Part shown: positions 1 through 8,435 of the stretch, in pieces | How positions within the stretch are numbered: position 1 is the stretch's first letter | How the letters are laid out: every line of letters starts with the position of its first letter | Source of the DNA: JALFST01 sp022779285 | GTDB lineage: Bacteria; Bacillota; Clostridia; Tissierellales; Peptoniphilaceae | Reading direction: 5' to 3' (one strand) | DNA length: 64,000 nt | Assembly (NCBI GenBank): GCA_050313895.1 | Contig: JBNPMI010000010.1 | Notes under the pieces: generated by a model | Database searches by the model: none | The model's input: only the letters and a program-made list of their open reading frames with translations | What the model was told of the DNA's origin: nothing | Program-made: the position numbers and the translations under genes

Positions 1-1250
1 ACATTCTGCTTTTCAAAGATAACCGGCTTATATTTTCTTTTCGCCAATACGATTGACGCTTGCATTCCGGCAGGTCCGCCACCGATGACTGCCACCTTTT
101 TTCCCTCACCGTTCTTTTTCAGAGTATCCTCATTGAACATAAACTCTCTGCCAAGAACCGGATTCACAGTACAAGCAACTTGCCTGCCTTGATTTACTGT
201 TTTAAAGCAATAAAGACAACCGATGCATTTGCGAATGGATTCCGTGTCATGAGCCTTTGCTTTATTGGCAAACTGGGGATCGGTGAGCTGACAACGCGCA
301 ATCCCTACAAAATCCGAAACTCCTTCTTCCAGGAGCTGCTCCGCTACCTCCGGATGTTTAATATTATTGACTGCTATGACGGGAATTTTGACATTTGCTT
401 TGATCGTCTTCGCCAGATCCTTCTTCCAGCCTTCCGGAATGGCAGACGGCTCAATGATGCTCCATCCAGACTCATACATTCCACAGCTGACATTCAGAGC
501 TGCTACACCGATGCTCTCCAGGTATTTTGCAAGCTGAACCTGATCCTCCAGTTCCAGCCCCCCGTCCAGAAAATCTTTTCCATTGATGCGAACGGATATG
601 GGAAAATCTTCACCGAGCGTATCGCGAATTCCTAAAATAATTTCCGTCAGAAAGCGGACACGATTGCTGAAGTCTCCGCCATATTGATCGGTACGCTTAT
701 TCGTATAGGGACTCAAAAATTGACTGATCAAATATCCATGAGCTGCATGAAGCTCAACGCCGTCAAATCCGGCAGTTTTTACTATGTATGCACCATTTAC
801 AAACTTTCGTACCAGATTCTTGATCTCTTCTACCGTCAGCTCCTTCGGCATTTCCCGGATAACGCCACAAGGGATCGGCGATGGGGCAAGAATGGGGTGT
901 CCGTTCAATAGGCGGCTCGGGGTCTGTCTTCCCGGATGATGCAGTTGTGCAAAAATCTTAGTATCGTATTGATGCACCGCATCGGCAAGATAGGAAAGGC
1001 GTTGAATTTGGCTTTCCTTTGTCGCACTCAGCTGGCAGCTCATACCCACACCGGACTCATCATCAATGCGAACAATTTCCGTAATGATCAGGCCGCAGCC
1101 TCCCTTTGCTCTTTCCTGATAAAAACGGATAATCCCGTCAGATGCCTCCCCCGTTGAGGATGCATATCCCGTGCCCATAGCGGGCATCACAATGCGATTT
1201 TTAATCGTAACTTTTCCGATTTTCCCCTCTTCAAATAATTTTTCTACCAT
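1..1250 (-). CDS. NADH:flavin oxidoreductase / enoate reductase-like (3' end cut by window)
   Basis: Old Yellow Enzyme family flavoprotein of the large FMN, 4Fe-4S and FAD type (2,4-dienoyl-CoA or enoate reductases), which reduce activated C=C bonds with NAD(P)H. The first 416 residues are visible. An N-terminal TIM barrel opens with the typical LFEEGKIGKVTIKNRIV stretch and has a HAAHGYLISQFLSP segment near residue 175. A Cys cluster (CIGCLYC, then a Cys about 12 residues on) near 338-356 fits the 4Fe-4S site. A dinucleotide fold GGGPAGM starts near residue 390 and runs off the window edge. The ATG at 1250 follows AAGGAGG at 7 nt. It is separated from the malic-enzyme gene upstream by about 200 bp with a terminator, so it is its own transcription unit. 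The substrate cannot be read from the sequence. Confidence 0.9.
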   Translation of the reverse strand, partial: MVEKLFEEGKIGKVTIKNRIVMPAMGTGYASSTGEASDGIIRFYQERAKGGCGLIITEIVRIDDESGVGMSCQLSATKESQIQRLSYLADAVHQYDTKIFAQLHHPGRQTPSRLLNGHPILAPSPIPCGVIREMPKELTVEEIKNLVRKFVNGAYIVKTAGFDGVELHAAHGYLISQFLSPYTNKRTDQYGGDFSNRVRFLTEIILGIRDTLGEDFPISVRINGKDFLDGGLELEDQVQLAKYLESIGVAALNVSCGMYESGWSIIEPSAIPEGWKKDLAKTIKANVKIPVIAVNNIKHPEVAEQLLEEGVSDFVGIARCQLTDPQFANKAKAHDTESIRKCIGCLYCFKTVNQGRQVACTVNPVLGREFMFNEDTLKKNGEGKKVAVIGGGPAGMQASIVLAKRKYKPVIFEKQN

Positions 1251-1289
1251 CACAACCTCCTTCATTTCCATAAGAAAAACAAAATAATC

Positions 1290-1314
1290 CGATTTCCTAT
1301 AAATCCGGAAATCG
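1290..1314. repeat. 8-bp inverted repeat in the leader of the enoate reductase gene
   Basis: Perfect arms CGATTTCC and GGAAATCG flank a 9-nt spacer, 40-65 nt upstream of the start codon at 1250. It could be an operator or an mRNA hairpin. No T-run follows, so it is not a terminator. Confidence 0.5.
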
Positions 1315-1410
1315 TTTCCTCCTCTTTGTTTATATCCTAACAAATTCTGTGATGCTTCGGCTATAGTAATTTTGACAAAAATAGAGCGGAGATTTGTATA
1401 TGATGCACAA

Positions 1411-1442
1411 AAAGCCCCTGAGAAGTCATTCTCAGGGGCTTT
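1411..1442 (-). terminator. Rho-independent terminator after the malic enzyme gene
   Basis: A 13-bp stem (AAAGCCCCTGAGA with its complement) and a 6-nt loop are followed on the minus strand by a T-run. It lies 15 bp past the malic enzyme stop and ends the citrate transcript. Confidence 0.9.
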
Positions 1443-1456
1443 TTTGTTTCCAATGA

Positions 1457-2641
1457 TTATTTTTGTCTCGCAACGCCCGTCTCAATCGCGCACTGCGCAA
1501 CACTCTTCGCCACCGCATCGGGAACGCGCGGATCAAAGGGCGAAGGAATTACGTACTCCTCCTTGAGCTCTTCTTCGGAAACGAGCTCTGCCAGCGCTTT
1601 CGCTGCGGCAAATTTCATCTCTTCATTGATTTCGGTTGCATGTACGAAAAGTGCTCCCTTGAAAAGTCCGGGGAACGCCAGCACGTTATTGACCTGATTC
1701 GGATAATCGCTTCGACCGGTTCCGACGACACGAGCGCCCGCCTTGCGCGCCAAATCATAGTCGATCTCCGGATCCGGGTTTGCCATCGCCAAAACAATGG
1801 GATCACGTTTCATAGAACGAACCATATCCTCTGAAATCTTATTCGGTACGCTGACGCCGACAAAGAGATCCGCCTTTGCCATAGCTTCTTCCAGGCTCAA
1901 ATCCTCGTGATTTTTATTTGTGATTTTCGCAAGCTCTTTATAGAGCGGATTCGTGTATTCCTCTGCGTGCGCAAGGTTTAATATGCCCTTGCTGTTGAAT
2001 CCGTAGACATTGCCGATTCCCAGATTCCGAAGCATCCGAATGATGGAAGACCCTGCCGCACCGACGCCGGATACCACGACCGTGCAGTCCTCCGCATTTT
2101 TCTTTACCAGCTTGAATGCATTGATCACAGCCGCCGTTACAACAATGGCCGTCCCATGCTGATCGTCATGAAAGACGGGAATGCTGCATTCTTTTTTCAA
2201 GGTTGTTTCAATTTCAATGCACTCCGGCGCCTTGATATCCTCCAGATTGATTCCCCCGAAGGTTGGAGAGATCTGCTTTACAATCTCAATGACCTCTTTC
2301 GGATCGGTTGTGCGCAAAACAATGGGGACTGCATTGACTCCGCCAAAACGCTTGAACAGTGCACACTTGCCTTCCATAACCGGAAGAGCCGCTTCCGCGC
2401 CGATATTCCCAAGTCCTAAAACCGCGGTTCCGTTGGAAACGACCGCAACCGTATTTCCTTTCCATGTATAGTCATATGCTTTTTCCGCATCCTTTGCAAT
2501 CTCGCGGCAAGGCTGTGCGACTCCCGGTGAGTAGAGCAGCGACAGGTCCTCCTGATTTTCCAGCGGTGCCTTCAGCTCTGTGGACATTTTTCCTTTTAAT
2601 TTTTCATGAAGCGCTAAAGAACGTTCAAATACGTCTGCCAT
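1457..2641 (-). CDS. NAD-dependent malic enzyme family protein, likely oxaloacetate-decarboxylating (CitM-like)
   Basis: 394-aa malic enzyme of the short bacterial type. The family converts malate or oxaloacetate to pyruvate and CO2 with a divalent metal. Seen: the LLYSPGVA segment with the conserved Tyr near residue 37, the metal-binding EDI region near 133, the Rossmann motif GVGAAGSS near 192, and the NPDPEI segment. The ATG at 2641 has AAGGAGAA upstream. It is the last gene of the run citD-citE-citF-transporter. In lactic acid bacteria the malic-enzyme homologue CitM at this place in cit clusters is a soluble oxaloacetate decarboxylase. No oadA/oadB is seen here, so that role is inferred, with ordinary malic enzyme as the alternative. 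Confidence 0.9.
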   Translation of the reverse strand: MADVFERSLALHEKLKGKMSTELKAPLENQEDLSLLYSPGVAQPCREIAKDAEKAYDYTWKGNTVAVVSNGTAVLGLGNIGAEAALPVMEGKCALFKRFGGVNAVPIVLRTTDPKEVIEIVKQISPTFGGINLEDIKAPECIEIETTLKKECSIPVFHDDQHGTAIVVTAAVINAFKLVKKNAEDCTVVVSGVGAAGSSIIRMLRNLGIGNVYGFNSKGILNLAHAEEYTNPLYKELAKITNKNHEDLSLEEAMAKADLFVGVSVPNKISEDMVRSMKRDPIVLAMANPDPEIDYDLARKAGARVVGTGRSDYPNQVNNVLAFPGLFKGALFVHATEINEEMKFAAAKALAELVSEEELKEEYVIPSPFDPRVPDAVAKSVAQCAIETGVARQK

Positions 2642-2697
2642 GGATTCTCCTTTTCTGTTTTATTTTCTGATGCTTTTTTATTATACCTTTTCCCATC

Positions 2698-2728
2698 AAA
2701 AAACGCGCTACAATTGCAGCGCGTTTTC
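2698..2728 (-). terminator. Terminator after the citrate transporter
   Basis: Arms AAAACGCGCT and AGCGCGTTTT around an 8-nt loop are followed on the minus strand by TTTTTT. It lies between the transporter stop and the malic enzyme start and would reduce read-through into the latter. Confidence 0.8.
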
Positions 2729-2744
2729 CCGTAATTTTACCGTA

Positions 2745-4046
2745 TTAGAAGAATATCGGAACCAATATGGTCGCCAGCAAAATAATAAATGCGCCTCCGA
2801 TACGAGAAGAGATCTGCGCAAAGGGCATCAGCTCCATGCGATCTGCTGCCGTGAGTACGGCAACATCGCCTGTCCCTCCCATATTGGCCATACAAAGCCC
2901 TGCAGTAATTGCCGATTCGATGGGATAGAAGCCGACGGCATATCCGAAGAAAGCGGTTCCCAAAATCGCACCGAGTACGACAAGGAAACAAAGGACAACG
3001 TATTGCGGCGTAAATGCCGTGATGATCTGACCCAGATCCGTGTAGCTGATTCCGATTCCGAGCATCAGCGCTGCCGTCCAGTTTTTCGCAACAAATTCAT
3101 ACCAGCCGGAAGCATAGCGCTCCAGTTTTTCCGGAACGATTCCCAACGCTTTGACGATCGCTACGGTGATAATCATATAAGCATAAAAGTGCAGATTCAA
3201 GGCTCCGCCCGTAAGCTTACCGATCAGCTTGGAAAGAATCGTACCGAATGTCATAAATCCCGTAGCCAGCGCAATGCCTCCCATATACCCGGTTACCGGC
3301 ATCTCCTCCTTGGAGTAGTCTCTGACTTCAAATGTGCCTTTGCGTAACATTTGACCGTGACCTGTCCATGAAGGACGGAGCTCACCGATTTTTTTCAAAA
3401 CGCCTCCGGCTACGATGGCCATCGCATTCCCAAGCGCGACCGCAGGCACCAGCCTGGAAAGAATTTGTTCCGCTTCTATATGCATAGCATTTGCGAAAAC
3501 GTTCGAAATCGGCACCGCTCCGGCGCCCATGCCGCCTCCCATAATAGGAATCCCTATGTAGGCAATGCCTTCGCCGGGAGTCATTCCAAAGAGCATCGCT
3601 CCGCCGGCAACAAGGAGAAGCGCGCAGGCAACCCCTGCAATAATTACGGGTAGATAGCGAATCGCCGCCTTAATCAGCAGCTCACGATTCATGCCGAGAA
3701 TCGATCCCGTAATCAGCGCTGCGATATAAAAATCCAGAAAACCGCCCGGATTTTTCATAAAATTGTTCACAACGGCAGCCATGTCCTCATTGAGTACATG
3801 GAAGTAGACAAGTGCCGCTCCGCCAAAGATCACTACGATCGGTCCGCCTCCAAAAAATGTCTTAACAATCGGAAGATGATTGCCGACCAAGTTCAGAAAT
3901 TCGCCTACGAGGATCATGAGTAGGAATGCACCCACCATATTCTGCGGCAGTACCCCCATGTAAATTGCGACCAATAGGACGCATGCTGTGATGATAAACC
4001 ATGGCAACGGCAGCCCCGCTATTTTGAAATCCTTCACCTTTTCCAT
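2745..4046 (-). CDS. 2-hydroxycarboxylate (citrate/malate) transporter, 2HCT family
   Basis: Secondary carrier of the 2HCT family (CitS, CimH, MaeN, CitP), an integral membrane protein that takes up citrate or malate with Na+ or H+. The 433-aa product is strongly hydrophobic with about 11 membrane segments. It shows the two glycine-rich reentrant-loop motifs of the family: GGGMGAGAVPIS in the first half and MGGTGDVAVL near the C-terminus. I chose the ATG at 4046, preceded by GAAAGGAAAG. An upstream ATG at 4088 would place the promoter and palindrome inside the gene. It follows citF and precedes a malic-enzyme-family gene, so citrate is the likely substrate. The exact specificity and coupling ion are not visible. 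Confidence 0.92.
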   Translation of the reverse strand: MEKVKDFKIAGLPLPWFIITACVLLVAIYMGVLPQNMVGAFLLMILVGEFLNLVGNHLPIVKTFFGGGPIVVIFGGAALVYFHVLNEDMAAVVNNFMKNPGGFLDFYIAALITGSILGMNRELLIKAAIRYLPVIIAGVACALLLVAGGAMLFGMTPGEGIAYIGIPIMGGGMGAGAVPISNVFANAMHIEAEQILSRLVPAVALGNAMAIVAGGVLKKIGELRPSWTGHGQMLRKGTFEVRDYSKEEMPVTGYMGGIALATGFMTFGTILSKLIGKLTGGALNLHFYAYMIITVAIVKALGIVPEKLERYASGWYEFVAKNWTAALMLGIGISYTDLGQIITAFTPQYVVLCFLVVLGAILGTAFFGYAVGFYPIESAITAGLCMANMGGTGDVAVLTAADRMELMPFAQISSRIGGAFIILLATILVPIFF

Positions 4047-4068
4047 TTGCTTTCCTTTCGTTGAGCAT

Positions 4069-4100
4069 AGTATAATTCCTGAAATCATGAAAATGATTTC
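4069..4100 (-). promoter_or_regulatory. Promoter -10 and overlapping palindrome of the citrate transporter gene
   Basis: A TATACT -10 lies at 4069-4074, 23 bp before the ATG. A perfect inverted repeat, GAAATCAT-GAAA-ATGATTTC, fills 4081-4100, where the spacer and -35 would be. The -35 itself is poor. A weak -35 covered by a palindrome suggests a regulated promoter, so the transporter may be expressed apart from citDEF. Confidence 0.55.
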
Positions 4101-4150
4101 TCATGGGATACACTATCAAATTCATTCTAAAAAAGCAATGGAATTTGTCG

Positions 4151-5656
4151 CTAATTTTTTGACATAGTGTACAGGGTATCCAAAATCGTTCCATCACGGA
4201 ATATGCTGTATGCTACAATCCCATCTCCCTGAGGGCGTTTTTTAGGAATGCCCGTCATCCGGGTCGCAATGGCATAAAGCTCCTCAATTGTTACAAGATG
4301 CAGGCGAGGATCTCTCGAAGCTTTTTCCAGCAAATCCGCGCGTTTCGGATTGATGGCAATGCCATATTCCGTAACGACCGCATCGATCACCTCTCCCGGT
4401 GTTGTCACCGTACGCACCTCATCGACAATGGCCGAAATTCGCGCATTAAAAAGCTTGGTCGTGATGATGCTGAGCTTCGCTCCCGTTGCAGTATCGGCAT
4501 GGCCACCGGAGCCTCCTAAAATCAGCCCGTCAGAACCTGTCGTTACATTGACATTGTACGCCAGGTCAATTTCGGATGCACCAAGAATCACACAGTCCAG
4601 CTTTCCCGCCACATGATCCGGATTGTCAGGATTGGCATATTGATCTGCTGAAATCTTATGATGACGGTCATTGCGTTCACTCGATTCGATGGCCTTAAGA
4701 TCAAAGCATTGCACATCGTAGAGATCTTTAAAGAGCCCTTCTTCCAACATATCTACAAAGTATCCCGTAATCCCTCCGCAGCCGAAGCTCCCTTGAATCG
4801 CATTCCTGCGCATTTTTTTACGAACTTCATCCGCAACCGCCAGTGAAATACCTCCGGCGCCCGTTTGGAATGAGAAACCGTCCTTCAGAATTCCGGCAGC
4901 TTCCATCAGTTGAGCGGTATCTCGCGCAATTTTGAGCCCGATAGGATCCTTAGTCACTTGCGTTGTTCCGGAAACAATGCCTTTGGGGTCTCCAATGGAA
5001 TCCACTACGAGTATATAATTGACATACCCTGCCGCAATATCAGGCTTTCTTACCTGTTTCACCGGATGATCCGTTATCGCTACCACAATATCCGCCATTT
5101 GCGCATCGACAACAGCATATCCCATGGAGCCGCAGGCACTCGGACCTTCTGAACCCGAGATGGCACCGTCTTCGCCAACTGCAGGAGCGGCAATAAATGC
5201 GATATCCAATTGAAATTCACCTTCGAGAATGGACCGGGGGCGTCCTCCATGTGTTGTAATTTGTGCCGGATTTTTCAGCTTCCCCTGTGAAATGGCTTTC
5301 GCTACCGGACCCGATACATAACTCGTCACGATGGAAGTGATCGTTTCATCCTCCATCATGGCAACCAGGGGTTCATGGCAGGGGAAAAGTGAGCTGGCTG
5401 CAATTGTAAGATCCTTCCATCCGCGCCGATGCACCTCTTGCATAATTCTATTGAGCACAAAATCACCATTGCGAAGATGATGATGAAATCCAAAGGTCAT
5501 TCCATCATGCAGTGAAAGCCGATCCAGAAGCTCCTCCAATGAGAAAATCCGCTCCGGCTTAAGATTTTTCTGAACAGGAGCCTGATAAGTGTGAATATTG
5601 GGTTTCGCTCCTGAAAAAGGATGGTTGCCCCCTTCGCGTCCTATTTGATTTTTCAT
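4151..5656 (-). CDS. citF: Citrate lyase alpha subunit (citrate CoA-transferase)
   Basis: CitF exchanges the acetyl group on the acyl-carrier subunit CitD for citrate, the first half-reaction of citrate lyase (citrate to acetate plus oxaloacetate). The 501-aa length matches the family. Seen: the N-terminal FSLEELLDRLSLHDGMTFGFHHHLRNGD segment typical of CitF, the QTGAGGISLAVA stretch, and a CoA-transferase core with a GGSGGHADTATGAK loop. The start at 5656 overlaps the citE stop as ATGA, with GGGGGA upstream; an in-frame ATG at 5671 is less likely. Order citD-citE-citF is standard. The accessory genes citC, citX and citG, needed to attach and acetylate the prosthetic group, are not in this window. 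Confidence 0.96.
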   Translation of the reverse strand: MKNQIGREGGNHPFSGAKPNIHTYQAPVQKNLKPERIFSLEELLDRLSLHDGMTFGFHHHLRNGDFVLNRIMQEVHRRGWKDLTIAASSLFPCHEPLVAMMEDETITSIVTSYVSGPVAKAISQGKLKNPAQITTHGGRPRSILEGEFQLDIAFIAAPAVGEDGAISGSEGPSACGSMGYAVVDAQMADIVVAITDHPVKQVRKPDIAAGYVNYILVVDSIGDPKGIVSGTTQVTKDPIGLKIARDTAQLMEAAGILKDGFSFQTGAGGISLAVADEVRKKMRRNAIQGSFGCGGITGYFVDMLEEGLFKDLYDVQCFDLKAIESSERNDRHHKISADQYANPDNPDHVAGKLDCVILGASEIDLAYNVNVTTGSDGLILGGSGGHADTATGAKLSIITTKLFNARISAIVDEVRTVTTPGEVIDAVVTEYGIAINPKRADLLEKASRDPRLHLVTIEELYAIATRMTGIPKKRPQGDGIVAYSIFRDGTILDTLYTMSKN

Positions 5657-6531
5657 TCGATCATCCCCCATTCTCTCGCCGAACGCACCAGATTTTCGGC
5701 GCGGTCAATCACCGGCTTATCCACCATTTTCCCTCGGTAACTGAACACACCCAATCCTTCCTCTCTCGCTTTCTCTGCCGCATGGAGAATGGCTTGTGCC
5801 GCCTCCAATTCCGAGCTCGTCGGTGAAAAAACATCATGAATGATGGGAATCTGCCTGGGATTGATGACGAGACGGCCATTCATGCCGATGGATCTGACAA
5901 AGCGAGTATCCGCCTCAAGCCCGTCAAAATCCTCTACATCCGTATAAGGGGTGTCAATGGCGTCTTTTCCAAAGGCTTTCGCCGCAGTTGCTAAACGAAA
6001 CCGTGCATATTCCAGCTCTTTCGACTCTTTCGTACGTGCAATTCCCATGCTGACGCTATAATCCTCTCCGCCTAAAAGAAGGGCATCAATGCGAGAAGAG
6101 GCCTGCGCAATTTGCTCCACTTCCGTGATGCCGCGAGCCGTCTCGACAAGCATCAGGAAGCGAAGATCACAATCTTTCCGATCAATTCCCCGTGCTTTCC
6201 AATGATTTTCTATGTATGTTTCCACTTCCCGGAGGGACTCTACAGATGCCTTTGGAATCACAAGTCCATCTGGCTCACATGGTAAAACAGCCTCCAAGTC
6301 CTCTTTCCAATAAGGAGAATCCGTCGGGTTGATACGAACCGTAACATAGGAATTTTCAAATGGAATCGTCTCCAGGGCATGGCGCACCAGATCTCTGGCG
6401 GCATCTTTTTCTGTCAGAGATACAGCATCCTCCAAATCATAGATGATGGCATCTGCTCCCAAATTATCTGCTGAAACCAGCATGCCCGGATTGTTACCCG
6501 GCATAAAAAGAAGACTGCGCAGATTTTTCAT
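5653..6531 (-). CDS. citE: Citrate lyase beta subunit (citryl-ACP lyase)
   Basis: CitE cleaves citryl-S-ACP to acetyl-S-ACP and oxaloacetate. The product is 292 aa with a TIM-barrel HpcH/HpaI-type fold. Seen: the N-terminal LFMPGNNPGML signature, the DLEDAVS Mg/substrate motif near residue 37, and the LLGGEDYSVSMGI motif in the middle, all typical of CitE. The ATG at 6531 overlaps the citD stop as ATGA, and its own stop overlaps citF in the same way, so the three subunits are translationally coupled. Confidence 0.96.
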   Translation of the reverse strand: MKNLRSLLFMPGNNPGMLVSADNLGADAIIYDLEDAVSLTEKDAARDLVRHALETIPFENSYVTVRINPTDSPYWKEDLEAVLPCEPDGLVIPKASVESLREVETYIENHWKARGIDRKDCDLRFLMLVETARGITEVEQIAQASSRIDALLLGGEDYSVSMGIARTKESKELEYARFRLATAAKAFGKDAIDTPYTDVEDFDGLEADTRFVRSIGMNGRLVINPRQIPIIHDVFSPTSSELEAAQAILHAAEKAREEGLGVFSYRGKMVDKPVIDRAENLVRSAREWGMIE

Positions 6532-6785
6532 TTTGCCCTCCGAATCGCTGTTTGCAGACGCGCCGCAATGGTACAATCCAATGCACCCTTGTCTTCAATT
6601 TCAACGCGTACTTTTTCCAGGCCGGCCCCTGCAAGCTCTTTTTCCACAACATTTCGTATTTGATCGCCAAATTCATAGGCAACCGGACTGTCCAAAATGA
6701 TTTCTTTTTTTTCTGCAGGTAAAAGACGTATCATGCAATCGTTTGATTGTAAGGTGCCTGCAACTCCCATCTGATGAATTTCCAT
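6528..6785 (-). CDS. citD: Citrate lyase acyl carrier protein (gamma subunit)
   Basis: The 85-aa acyl carrier of citrate lyase. The modified residue is expected to be Ser14 in the GTLQSND segment, which carries the phosphoribosyl-dephospho-CoA arm. The rest (SPVAYEFGDQI, ALDCTIAARLQTA) agrees well with the family. The ATG at 6785 has a GGGGAG site and starts only 25 bp after the chromate transporter stop, so the cit genes may share a transcript with the genes to the right. Confidence 0.95.
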   Translation of the reverse strand: MEIHQMGVAGTLQSNDCMIRLLPAEKKEIILDSPVAYEFGDQIRNVVEKELAGAGLEKVRVEIEDKGALDCTIAARLQTAIRRAK

Positions 6786-6810
6786 TTTCTCCCCTTCCTA
6801 TAGCATGTTT

Positions 6811-7374
6811 CTATCCAATGCCTACCGCGTGGAAACCCGCACCCAACACCGCTGCGATGACTACAAGCTGGATGACATCCAGCTTTCGAGAGCCATAACC
6901 GATCAATCCTACAACCAAGCCGATCACACCAAGAAGACTCCATTGCAAAGGAGATCCCTCGGCAAAAAGTGAGGACTGCATCATTTGAATCGTAGCAATG
7001 GCCACCAGTCCGACGATGGCCGGCTTTAATCCTTTTAAGATTTTCTCCAAAGGTTTGAGCTCGCCGGACCGGGAAAAAAGAAGATATCCCAGAGCCATCA
7101 TTAATATCAGCTGCGGCAGCACGTTGCCAAGTGTGGCGACAACGGCACCCGGAAGCCCGGCAACCTTTGTGCCGATGAATGTTGCGGAATTGATCGCAAT
7201 GGGACCCGGAGTCATCTGAGAGAGCGAAACCAAATCCGTCAGCTCCGATACCGTGAGCCATCCGTTTTCTTCGACCACATACTGCGTAATCAGAGGAAGC
7301 ACGGCATATCCTCCGCCAAAAGCGAAGGCTCCGATTTTCAAGAAAGTAAAAAAGAGTCTCAATAAAATACTCAC
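6811..7374 (-). CDS. Chromate transporter (CHR), single-domain subunit 2
   Basis: 187-aa integral membrane protein of the CHR/ChrA family. Short CHR proteins carry one domain and work in pairs equivalent to the two halves of long ChrA. Seen: the FGGGYAVLPL motif near residue 20, a conserved VSLSQMTPGPIAINSATF loop, and about 5-6 membrane segments. It overlaps its partner by ATGA. CHR pairs are linked to chromate or sulfate movement, but many in anaerobes have no proven substrate. The position next to citrate genes is probably chance. Confidence 0.88.
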   Translation of the reverse strand: MSILLRLFFTFLKIGAFAFGGGYAVLPLITQYVVEENGWLTVSELTDLVSLSQMTPGPIAINSATFIGTKVAGLPGAVVATLGNVLPQLILMMALGYLLFSRSGELKPLEKILKGLKPAIVGLVAIATIQMMQSSLFAEGSPLQWSLLGVIGLVVGLIGYGSRKLDVIQLVVIAAVLGAGFHAVGIG

Positions 7375-7952
7375 AGAACCCTCGATTCCTCTACAAGACT
7401 GAAAAGCGCAAGGCCGATCAGTCCGGAGACTACAATAATAATCACCGCATTCCAGTGAAGAAAATAATTGGCGGAAAAAGCGCCTGTCATGAGAAGAAGG
7501 CCGAAAATCCTATGCTTTTTGAGTGCGACTCGTGCCATATCCAGAGTGGTGATCACCAAAATCCCGCTGATCACCCCGCCCATCACACGAAAAGCAGCGC
7601 TTACCCAGGGATTGGAGCGAAGGGACCGATAGACATAGAACAGCACGGTAATGATGATGAGGCAAGGCAGTACGGAGGCGCAAAGGGCTGTGATCGCTCC
7701 TATCGGACCTAAGACACGATATCCCGTCAAAAGAGATGTGTTGATCGCCATAGGACCCGGCCCCGACTGCGCAAGAGCTGTCAGATTGAGCATTTCTTCC
7801 TCATCCAAAAGTCTCTTTTTTTTGACAAACTCATCACGAATGACAGGAACGATGGTATATCCTCCGCCAAAGGTGAAGGTATTGATCTTAAAAAGCGTCA
7901 AAAACAGCTCCGGTAATGTGATCGTTCCCTTTTCTGTCGATGCTTCTTTCAT
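7371..7952 (-). CDS. Chromate transporter (CHR), single-domain subunit 1
   Basis: 193-aa partner of the preceding short CHR protein. It has the same architecture: FGGGYTIVPVI near residue 28, an ALAQSGPGPMAINTSLL loop, and several membrane helices ending in a polar tail. The ATG at 7952 follows AGGGGGC. The stop overlaps the next CHR gene start (ATGA), a sign of translational coupling and of a heteromeric pair in the membrane. Confidence 0.88.
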   Translation of the reverse strand: MKEASTEKGTITLPELFLTLFKINTFTFGGGYTIVPVIRDEFVKKKRLLDEEEMLNLTALAQSGPGPMAINTSLLTGYRVLGPIGAITALCASVLPCLIIITVLFYVYRSLRSNPWVSAAFRVMGGVISGILVITTLDMARVALKKHRIFGLLLMTGAFSANYFLHWNAVIIIVVSGLIGLALFSLVEESRVL

Positions 7953-7961
7953 TTTTGCCCC

Positions 7962-8435
7962 CTATTCGACAGAAAAATCTTCCTCATGATAGGGGCAGGA
8001 GCCGTCCAGCTCACCGATCAGATGCACCCGATCCGCGTGGCGTCCGCCCTCAAAGCGTGCCTCAAGCCAAGTCCGGACGATTTCCCTTGCCATCTCCTCG
8101 CCGATCATACGCGCTCCCATGGCAAGCACATTCGCATTATTATGACGAACCGAAAGCGCCGCTGACACCGGCTCCGAGCAGAGTGCACAACGCACACCAG
8201 GCACCTTGTTTGCGGACATGGAAATCCCGATTCCGGTTCCGCAAATCACAATTCCCTTTTCACATTCTCCGGAAGCAACCGCTTGTCCTACAATGCGACC
8301 GTATTTGGGATAATCCGTACGAGCGGCGCTGTGCGGTCCGAAATTCTTGACATCATGCCCCTGATCCTTGAGAAATGCAACAATGCTCTCCTTAAGTGCA
8401 TAACCCGCATGATCACTTCCAATTGCAATTTTCAT
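7962..8435 (-). CDS. rpiB: Ribose-5-phosphate isomerase B
   Basis: RpiB interconverts ribose 5-phosphate and ribulose 5-phosphate in the pentose phosphate pathway. The 157 aa show the family start MKIAIGSDHAGY, the CGTGIGISMSANK phosphate-binding and catalytic segment with the active Cys, and the RHNNANVLAMGARMIG block. The start at 8435 has GAAAGGGGA upstream and overlaps the methyltransferase stop by ATGA. LacA/LacB (galactose-6-phosphate isomerase) share this fold but normally come as a pair with other lac genes, which are absent. Tkt and Tal at 48-51 kb supply the rest of the pathway. Confidence 0.93.
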   Translation of the reverse strand: MKIAIGSDHAGYALKESIVAFLKDQGHDVKNFGPHSAARTDYPKYGRIVGQAVASGECEKGIVICGTGIGISMSANKVPGVRCALCSEPVSAALSVRHNNANVLAMGARMIGEEMAREIVRTWLEARFEGGRHADRVHLIGELDGSCPYHEEDFSVE

